From Verrucomicrobiales bacterium (GTDB lineage Bacteria > Verrucomicrobiota > Verrucomicrobiia > Limisphaerales > SXQI01), in the NCBI GenBank assembly GCA_028293365.1, contig JAQGOX010000315.1, forward strand, positions 1 to 6,784: a stretch of DNA of 6,784 bases, read 5' to 3'. The translations under genes were made by a program, and so were the position numbers. How positions within the stretch are numbered: position 1 is the first letter of the stretch; each line of letters begins with the position of its first letter. The notes beneath the pieces were generated by a model that did no database searches, was not told the origin of the DNA, and worked only from the letters and a program-made list of their open reading frames with translations. Of this stretch, positions 1 through 5,285 are shown one piece after another.

Positions 1-112
1 TCGCCGTGATACCAATTTGAACAAGTCCACTTGATCGCGAAGAAAATTCACATGCATTTGCTGTGCCCATTTGTCCCGATGGGCGAAGTAGATCAATTAC
101 GCGAATCAACAG
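1..112. promoter_or_regulatory. Leader region upstream of the large lectin-like gene
   Basis: No coding sequence is supported here. A small inverted repeat, GCCCAT at 65-70 and ATGGGC at 79-84 with an 8-base loop, could form a weak hairpin in the leader. Partial -35-like hexamers (TTGAAC at 17-22, TTGATC at 31-36) lack a convincing -10 partner at the right spacing, so I cannot place a promoter. No Shine-Dalgarno-like purine run lies within 5-12 bases of the ATG at 113. The nearest, GAAG around 85-88, is about 24 bases away. The last bases before the start and the first codons are A/C-rich and probably unstructured, which fits initiation without a Shine-Dalgarno sequence. Any promoter may lie before the window. 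Confidence 0.35.
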
Positions 113-3100
113 ATGAACAACAACAAACAACATAGAATGAAACCAAGACTACGAAATATACTGGGCGTAATGGGCGCCGCTGGTCTGCTGCTGAACGCCA
201 GTTCAGCGAAGGCTGGCAGCGTCACTTACGACTTCTCAACCGACCCGGCAAACGATCCGAATATCATTATTAGCGGTAATAACGATACCCCCTACCAGGA
301 TGCTGGGGGTAATCCCGGCGGGTTCCTCGCGCTGCTTTATTCAATTAACAGTACTGCTGAAGTGGTGGTTTTTCCGGATATTGACAATGGTCAAACCGTT
401 GCCTCCTTCAAATTTGAATGCGATTTGCGTATTGGTAACGCACAAGGGAATGGTGGCCGTCCGGCGGACGGATTCAGTGTGAATTTTGCCAGAGCGAACG
501 ATCCTGTATTATCAGACTTGCCCGCAAGCGCGACCGGTGCAAACATGGCAATGAACGGCCAGCCGGAAAATGGGACGGGTACCGGTATAGCGATCGGCTT
601 CGATACATGGTCTGGAAACATCATCAACGACGATCCTACTGGTGACATCGAAGGAATCATCGTTCGTGTTGATAACAAAACGATCTTAAAATATGGGATG
701 CCTGTTCGTAACGGTGCGTGCGATGACGCCACCAGTTTGCAAACTGGCCCATATAATGACGCTTATTGGACCGGCGGTGGGGACCCGCATGATCCTGCCG
801 CGTGGGCCGGACTTTGCTGGGCGCATCTGTCGACTGATCTGGATGATCAGGGCAAATTGACCGTAAGCTACAAAGGTAAAACCATTCTGGATCACTATCA
901 AACGACCTACTTCCCGTCTGTCGGCAGACTGGTGCTTGCCGGCCGAACCGGAGGCGCTAACGAGAACACCCATTTTGATAATATCAAAATTACGACCGTC
1001 CCTTCTTCGCAGCCGCTACTTACAGGCTTGAATGGAGACGCGCTCGGATTCACCGCTGAAATTACGGATTCTGCTTCTGCAGCCGTGAACAGCAGCACTA
1101 TAGCGATCAAGCTCAACGGCAATACGATCACACCTGCATCGACCACCAAAAATGGTTTGGTCACTTCGATTGTATATAAAGGCGCTGTTCTACAACCTTC
1201 TGGAGCGAGTAATTTGGTGTCATTGACGTATAAAGATGCCAACGGCAATTCTTATTCAGCAACTCGCAGCTATACAGTAGCGGCCTATACAGCCGTCCCT
1301 GCCAGTTTCGCCGTTCCTGCGACTTTTGTGGATTTGACCAAACCTGGCTTCAAAGTTGCCCCGTATCAAGTCACGGCCGCAAACCCAAACAACATGGCCT
1401 GGACCGAAGAAATGTTTAAAGGACTTCATGGTCCCAACATTGCTGATTTAACACAGACCGTTGACGGCCAACTCATTGACACCAATGGGTATTACACGGT
1501 AACTGGCGTGGTGAACTGGGATAAAGAAGGCGGTGCTGATGGTAACTTCAATCTCAATACTGGCTATACGGACGCCACTCTCCCAGGGCAGCCATCCGCA
1601 GACGGTAGCGGAACCTATAATAATGATGGCGAGGAGGTTCTCACCTACGTGCAATTCCCTGCTGCCGGCCTATACAGGATGGGTGTTAACAGTGATGACG
1701 GTTTCAAAGTGTCAGCTTTGCCCGCTCTCCCGATCGATGTGTTAAACAAAATGAATCAAGTGCAGCTTGGCATCTTTGACGCAGGTCGTGGTGCGTCGGA
1801 CACTATCTTTAGTTTCTACATTCCCCAGGCAGGAATTTATCCAATGCGCCTGCTGTGGGAAAATGGCGGTAGCGGTGCAAATTGCGAATGGTTCTCGGTT
1901 CAGGCGGATGGGTCAAAGATCCTCATCAACGATCCCGATGCCACCAACACCACTGGTATCAAAGCGTTTTATTCTGCACCGATTGGATCGTTCGCGAAAT
2001 CGTTCTCGGCTAATGGATCCGGGGTTGTGATTACCCTGCAGGATGGAAGTTCGCAGGTTACCCCTGCTTCAGTTAAGCTCACGGTGAATGGAGCTACTGT
2101 TACGCCTGTGACTGCAAAGGCAAATGGCCTCACGACGATTACCTACAGTCCCACGCCTCCATTCTCACCGGCTGGTTCGACAAATTCCTTAACCCTGGTT
2201 TATACGGACGGGCTCGGATCAAAGACGAACACCGTTTCATTTATTACCGGGCCTTATGTCGTGGTTCCCACCGCGTTTCAGGTTGCTGCGAACTTAGTGG
2301 ACACCACAAAACCGGGCTTCAAGGTTAAGCCTTACCAGGTTGCCAGCGGACAGCCTAACACGATGCAGTGGACCGAAGAAATGTTCCTGGGACTTCACGG
2401 AACCAATATTGCCGACCTTACCCAGACAATCGACGGACAGCCGATCGACGCAAATGGTTATTACACCGTTACCGGTGTCGTTAACTGGGATAAAGAAAGC
2501 GGTAATGACGGTAATTTCCAAACCAGCAGTGGCTATACTGATTCCACCCTCCCTGGCCAACCTGCCGGAGATGGAAGTGGTACGTATAATAACGACGGAG
2601 AGGAAGTATTGACCTACATGCGTTTTGCAGCGGCTGGTTTCTATACCATGGGAGTTAACAGTGACGATGGGTTCAAAGTTTCGACTTTGGCCTCAGCGCC
2701 GAACGACGTGCTGAATAAGGCGAACGCCGTTCAATTGGGAATATTTGACGCCGGTCGCGGCGCAGCGGACACGCTGTTTAGCTTCTATGTTCCGCAAGCG
2801 GGAATTTATCCATTCCGTTTGCTCTGGGAAAATGGAGGCAGCGGAGCTAACTGCGAATGGTTCTCCGTTCAACCTGACGGGACGAAAGTCCTGATTAATG
2901 ATCCAGACGCAACCAATACCACCGGTATCAAGGCGTTCTACTCCGGCCAGGGTACTCTGACCTATGTTAGCTCCGTCATTCCGGCTCCATCGGCGAGCGG
3001 TATTGTCGGAAACGCTCCGATCACAATAACGATCAACGAGGGAACTGACAAAGTGGATACGAGCTCAATCAAATTGAGCGTCAATGGCGCCGTTGTAACT

Positions 3101-4105
3101 GCTGTTCCTACGAAAGTAGGTAATGTGATTACCGTTGCCTACACCCCTGCCACGGCGTTGCCTGGTGGTAGTACCATTAATGCAAGTCTGACCTTTAGCG
3201 CTGGCGGCGTTTCCCGGACGCAGAATTGGTCGTTCCGTACGACCGTCCTCGGGCCGGGCACGCTGTTTATCGAAGCGGAAGATTTCAACTTCGGCCATGG
3301 CCAATGGTTGACCAATACGGCTATCGGAATGACCGGACCTTACGTTGGCGGCGATTACCAGGATAAAGGCGATGGTTTAGGTGGTGCCTCTGGAGATGGC
3401 AGCGACTTTGGAATCGATTACAACGATAACAATGGTACAAGCGATCAAGCCATCTATCGGCCGAACACTCCGGTCGAAGCTGGTAAGAGGAACGGTCCCG
3501 CCGGATTCAGCCGCGGCACCTTTGATGTGCAGATAAATCACAACATTGGTTGGACAGATTCGTCCGAATGGATGAACTACACCCGCGTGTTCCCGACCGG
3601 GACTCAAAGCTACAAGGTCTATGCAAGAATGGCTCATGGTGACGCCAACGCAAGACGCGGTGGTGTGCTATCCGTCGTAACGAGCGATCCCTCGAAGCCT
3701 AGTCAAACAACCACTCCTTTAGGCAAATTCAGCGCTCCATGGACCGGTGGTTGGGATACATGGCCCGATTCCGGCACGACTCAGGATGCACTCATCCCAA
3801 TGACCGATATGGCTGGTGCGGATACGACGGTGCAATTGAGCGGTCTGAAGACGTTACGTTTCCAGTATGCTGAAGGCGCCGGTGATTTCGACTTCCTTGC
3901 TTTCATTCCGCAAGGACCAACGGTTGCGACGCCAGCGCTCTCCGTTACACGAAGCGCAACGGCCATTACTATCACATTCGAAGGAACTCTTGAATCCGCA
4001 GATGTGGTGAGTGGACCTTACGCTGCAGTGGCAGGAGCAACCAGTCCTCGGGTGATTACGCTGCCTCCGACCGGTGCGGCTAAATTCTACAGAGCTAAAA
4101 AGTAA
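113..4105 (+). CDS. Large exported multidomain carbohydrate-binding protein: lectin-like, two PA14-like modules, CBM6-like domain
   Basis: This is an intact 1330-residue protein. Residues 1-34 are a Sec-type signal peptide: basic N-region, hydrophobic core ILGVMGAAGLLLNA, likely cleavage after SSAKA. Residues 36-296 resemble an L-type lectin/concanavalin-like sandwich, with DGFSVNFA at 120-127, GIAIGFDTW at 158-166 and GGANENTHFDNIKI near the end. Residues 391-620 and 714-943 are two copies of a PA14-like module. Each has GVNSDDGFKV, whose DD pair (528-529, 851-852) recalls the calcium-binding aspartates of PA14 lectins, and LLWENGGSGANCEWFSV. Ig-like spacers occupy 301-390, 622-713 and 945-1044. 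Residues 1050-1266 look CBM6-like (IEAEDF at the start, then SSEWMNYTRVF and SYKVYARMA). Residues 1271-1330 form a short C-terminal domain ending AKFYRAKK. No catalytic motif, LPXTG, PEP-CTERM or dockerin is seen. It probably acts outside the cell as a glycan-binding or adhesive protein, which is inference. Met9 (base 137) is an alternative start that gives a tighter 26-residue signal peptide. Domain names come from pattern recognition, not a profile search. Confidence 0.9.
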   Translation: MNNNKQHRMKPRLRNILGVMGAAGLLLNASSAKAGSVTYDFSTDPANDPNIIISGNNDTPYQDAGGNPGGFLALLYSINSTAEVVVFPDIDNGQTVASFKFECDLRIGNAQGNGGRPADGFSVNFARANDPVLSDLPASATGANMAMNGQPENGTGTGIAIGFDTWSGNIINDDPTGDIEGIIVRVDNKTILKYGMPVRNGACDDATSLQTGPYNDAYWTGGGDPHDPAAWAGLCWAHLSTDLDDQGKLTVSYKGKTILDHYQTTYFPSVGRLVLAGRTGGANENTHFDNIKITTVPSSQPLLTGLNGDALGFTAEITDSASAAVNSSTIAIKLNGNTITPASTTKNGLVTSIVYKGAVLQPSGASNLVSLTYKDANGNSYSATRSYTVAAYTAVPASFAVPATFVDLTKPGFKVAPYQVTAANPNNMAWTEEMFKGLHGPNIADLTQTVDGQLIDTNGYYTVTGVVNWDKEGGADGNFNLNTGYTDATLPGQPSADGSGTYNNDGEEVLTYVQFPAAGLYRMGVNSDDGFKVSALPALPIDVLNKMNQVQLGIFDAGRGASDTIFSFYIPQAGIYPMRLLWENGGSGANCEWFSVQADGSKILINDPDATNTTGIKAFYSAPIGSFAKSFSANGSGVVITLQDGSSQVTPASVKLTVNGATVTPVTAKANGLTTITYSPTPPFSPAGSTNSLTLVYTDGLGSKTNTVSFITGPYVVVPTAFQVAANLVDTTKPGFKVKPYQVASGQPNTMQWTEEMFLGLHGTNIADLTQTIDGQPIDANGYYTVTGVVNWDKESGNDGNFQTSSGYTDSTLPGQPAGDGSGTYNNDGEEVLTYMRFAAAGFYTMGVNSDDGFKVSTLASAPNDVLNKANAVQLGIFDAGRGAADTLFSFYVPQAGIYPFRLLWENGGSGANCEWFSVQPDGTKVLINDPDATNTTGIKAFYSGQGTLTYVSSVIPAPSASGIVGNAPITITINEGTDKVDTSSIKLSVNGAVVTAVPTKVGNVITVAYTPATALPGGSTINASLTFSAGGVSRTQNWSFRTTVLGPGTLFIEAEDFNFGHGQWLTNTAIGMTGPYVGGDYQDKGDGLGGASGDGSDFGIDYNDNNGTSDQAIYRPNTPVEAGKRNGPAGFSRGTFDVQINHNIGWTDSSEWMNYTRVFPTGTQSYKVYARMAHGDANARRGGVLSVVTSDPSKPSQTTTPLGKFSAPWTGGWDTWPDSGTTQDALIPMTDMAGADTTVQLSGLKTLRFQYAEGAGDFDFLAFIPQGPTVATPALSVTRSATAITITFEGTLESADVVSGPYAAVAGATSPRVITLPPTGAAKFYRAKK
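1013..1282 (+). repeat. Ig-like spacer copy 1 in the large lectin-like protein
   Basis: This encodes residues 301-390. It follows the pattern seen in all three spacers: a small hydrophobic start, then S-[ST]-x-[IV]-x-[IL]-K-L/V-x-NG (here STIAIKLNGNTIT), a glycine-containing turn, VY-type strand, G-rich turn, SLTY-type strand and a terminal strand ending TRSYTV. Such beta-rich spacers are common between binding modules in secreted Verrucomicrobia proteins. It joins the lectin-like domain to the first PA14-like module. The assignment to an Ig-like fold is inference from strand pattern. Confidence 0.5.
1283..1972 (+). repeat. PA14-like module, copy 1 (in-gene tandem duplication)
   Basis: This encodes residues 391-620. 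It aligns without any gap to residues 714-943, a constant offset of 323 residues (969 bases). By manual comparison about 180 of 230 residues are identical (roughly 78%). Invariant blocks include TEEMF, NIADLTQT, YYTVTGVVNWDKE, TYNNDGEEVLTY, MGVNSDDGFKV, QLGIFDAGRG and LLWENGGSGANCEWFSVQ. The sandwich-like pattern and the SDDG and AGxYPxRLLWE segments suggest a PA14-type beta-barrel, a family that often binds sugars. Confidence 0.85.
1976..2251 (+). repeat. Ig-like spacer copy 2 in the large lectin-like protein
   Basis: This encodes residues 622-713, between the two PA14-like modules. It contains TPASVKLTVNGATVTP, then NGLTTITY, SLTLVYTDG and a final strand NTVSFIT. The same strand order occurs in spacers 1 and 3, but sequence identity between the spacers is clearly lower than between the PA14-like modules. 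Its C-terminal boundary is set by the start of the second module at PYVVVPTAF. Confidence 0.5.
2252..2941 (+). repeat. PA14-like module, copy 2 (in-gene tandem duplication)
   Basis: This encodes residues 714-943, the second copy of the module at 391-620. The protein sequence is strongly conserved but the codons are not. In the stretch around NGYYTVTGVVNWDKE about half the codons differ from copy 1, almost all of them silently, and the same holds around LLWENGGSGANCEWFSV. This indicates an old duplication kept by purifying selection, not a recent copy or an assembly artefact. The DD pair is at 851-852. Differences cluster at the N-terminal edge and in short loops, for example TAANPNN against ASGQPNT. 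Confidence 0.85.
2945..3244 (+). repeat. Ig-like spacer copy 3 in the large lectin-like protein
   Basis: This encodes residues 945-1044, between the second PA14-like module and the CBM6-like domain. It has DTSSIKLSVNGAVVTAVPT, then GNVITVAYTP, SLTFSAGG and the closing strand QNWSFRT. The match to spacers 1 and 2 lies in the S-[SV]-I/V-K-L-x-V-NG motif and the order of strands. It is the longest of the three and begins with a short extra segment (TLTYVSSVIPAPS). Confidence 0.5.
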
Positions 4106-4123
4106 TAACTCTTAAATAAACAC

Positions 4124-4157
4124 GAAGAGACCGGACGCAAGTCCGGTCTCTTTTTTT
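4124..4157 (+). terminator. Intrinsic terminator of the large lectin-like gene
   Basis: A perfect 11-base-pair stem (AGAGACCGGAC at 4126-4136 pairing with GTCCGGTCTCT at 4141-4151) encloses a GCAA loop at 4137-4140, a stable GNRA-type tetraloop. It is followed directly by a run of T through 4157. It begins about 20 bases after the stop codon of the plus-strand gene, whose end is a tandem TAATAA at 4103-4108. On the minus strand the same hairpin is followed by a moderately T-rich tract (TCGTGTTTATTTA), so it might also weakly terminate the convergent operon. That second role is a guess. Confidence 0.93.
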
Positions 4158-4232
4158 GCATGCGACCGGGATTCGTTTCGATGATGCCCGGGATTTGGAT
4201 ACTGTTCGAAGGGAATCGAAGAATTCCGCAAA
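4158..4232. other. Convergent intergenic gap
   Basis: This is the rest of the space between the terminator and the stop of the minus-strand barrel gene. I see no gene. It holds two weak inverted repeats: CCGGG at 4166-4170 with CCCGG at 4187-4191, and GGAAT at 4212-4216 with ATTCC at 4223-4227. Neither is followed by a T run on the minus strand, so no dedicated terminator for the minus-strand operon can be called. Confidence 0.5.
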
Positions 4233-5267
4233 TCAGAATCGAACCCTTAACCCTGCCTTTGCCGCATAGGTTGCGCCCAAATCTACTTTGATTTGGTGGC
4301 CTGGATCGCCAAACTCCATCGCTTTGTTGTACTGCCAATCGGCACCCAGGAACGCACCCAGGTATCGGGAGAATTGATAATTCGCTCTGAGTTCGAAATA
4401 AACCCCCGGTTCCCAGTCGGCTGCCGTCCGAGTCACCGGTCCTGAGTTGAGGGCGGGCACGTTGGGATTTGCGAACGCAGTTGTTTCGCTGTAATTCAAA
4501 GTCGCATCCACATAAACTGCAGAATAACCCAATCCGATGCCGGCGCTAAAACGTCTGGTTATATCAAAATCCAAAGAGGGACCAATCTTGAGACTTTGCA
4601 AAGTCGTTTCCAATCTTCCTTGAAAAAGAGTGCTTGCTGCGGATGAAACCACACTTTGATTGTTTTTGTTCAAATCGATCAATGGTCCGGGACCCACGGA
4701 CGTTCCCGCGTAAGGCGCCAATGGTGGGACGATACCGTTGATTGAGTATGTGTCGACCGTATATGTGGTTGTGCCGATTGCGCCAAAATCCATATTTTGA
4801 GAAGAGCGGGAATAACCATATCCCATTTCAAACCCAGGCCGAGCCGGCCTGCTCAAAAACTTAAACGGCGAGAATTGATATCCCCCGACTACTTCTCCGC
4901 CGAGAGCCGGGTTTCCCATGGCCAGGTCATGATCTCCCACCGCAGGGACTGCGTCGAAGCGATGAGTTGTCAAATCTGTCCCTGCTATCTGGCTGGAAGC
5001 GTTATAACCCCAATTCCACGTCTTGCCGGAAGCAGTCCCGCCGTTATCGGCGAGAACATAGCCGTCGTTATAAACTCCTGGTGGAAGCAGAGGATTTGCG
5101 GCATGCAGGCTTGCCTTTACGTTAAAGCGTGCGACCGCGTCCGCACGGATGAACCAGCCGCTCGTATCGTCGGTGTCAAAATCTTCTGCGTATGTTTTTG
5201 TTCTAACACCTGCGATCAAAGTCAGAGCGAGAATCAACCTCGGATTTTTTGAGACTGGAGTTTTCAT
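4233..5267 (-). CDS. Predicted outer-membrane beta-barrel protein
   Basis: This is an intact 344-residue protein. The N-terminus is a signal peptide: basic start, hydrophobic core LILALTLIAGV, likely cleavage after TKTYA before EDFD. From about residue 120 to the end, alternating hydrophobic/polar strands rich in glycine and aromatic residues (GFEMGYGYSRSS, RFSAGIGLGYSAVYVDATLNY, WEPGVYFELRANYQF, YLGAFLGADWQYN) suggest a transmembrane barrel. The last strand ends in RVRF, with the C-terminal phenylalanine typical of proteins inserted by the BAM machinery. Residues 38-105, containing PGVYNDGYV and GKTWNWGYNASSQ, form an N-terminal segment that I recall from uncharacterised Verrucomicrobia outer-membrane proteins. 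Its role and any substrate are unknown. It lies 18 bases downstream of the Ig/cohesin-like gene on the same strand and is very probably co-transcribed with it. No Shine-Dalgarno sequence precedes its ATG, so translation may depend on coupling to the upstream gene. The signal peptide supports this start. Confidence 0.88.
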   Translation of the reverse strand: MKTPVSKNPRLILALTLIAGVRTKTYAEDFDTDDTSGWFIRADAVARFNVKASLHAANPLLPPGVYNDGYVLADNGGTASGKTWNWGYNASSQIAGTDLTTHRFDAVPAVGDHDLAMGNPALGGEVVGGYQFSPFKFLSRPARPGFEMGYGYSRSSQNMDFGAIGTTTYTVDTYSINGIVPPLAPYAGTSVGPGPLIDLNKNNQSVVSSAASTLFQGRLETTLQSLKIGPSLDFDITRRFSAGIGLGYSAVYVDATLNYSETTAFANPNVPALNSGPVTRTAADWEPGVYFELRANYQFSRYLGAFLGADWQYNKAMEFGDPGHQIKVDLGATYAAKAGLRVRF

Positions 5268-5285
5268 GAAATATATCAGGAATCG
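5268..5285 (-). other. 18-base in-frame operon junction
   Basis: The upstream stop codon TAA (5288-5286 read on the minus strand) and the downstream ATG (5267-5265) are separated by six sense codons, and both genes share one reading frame with no further stop. The spacer reads CGATTCCTGATATATTTC. It has no purine-rich ribosome binding site and no promoter-like element. Such tight spacing supports co-transcription and probable reinitiation or coupling. Confidence 0.75.

Noticed and set aside
17..59. A sigma-70-type promoter using TTGAAC or TTGATC as the -35 element
   Set aside because: Neither hexamer has a recognisable TATAAT-like partner at 16-18 bases, so the match is no better than chance.
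391..1654. Several minus-strand open frames of 68-113 codons beneath the large plus-strand gene
   Set aside because: They are shadows of a gene whose repeat conservation is clearly in the plus-strand frame; silent third-position changes between the two copies fix that frame.
3413..3445. Possible dockerin or EF-hand loop (DYNDNNGTSD, residues 1102-1111) in the large protein
   Set aside because: The glycine is out of register for an EF-hand loop, there is only one copy, and it lies inside the CBM6-like domain rather than in a paired dockerin repeat.
4082..4102. A PEP-CTERM or LPXTG-type sorting signal at the end of the large protein
   Set aside because: The tail has no hydrophobic transmembrane stretch and no such motif; it ends in a short beta-rich domain.
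4212..4227. Inverted repeat GGAAT/ATTCC as a terminator for the minus-strand operon
   Set aside because: The stem is only five base pairs and is not followed by a T run on the minus strand.
4797..5252. A 151-codon open frame on the plus strand opposite the barrel gene
   Set aside because: Its translation is rich in scattered Cys, Arg and Pro with no domain or signal pattern, while the minus strand encodes a coherent signal peptide and barrel over the same bases.
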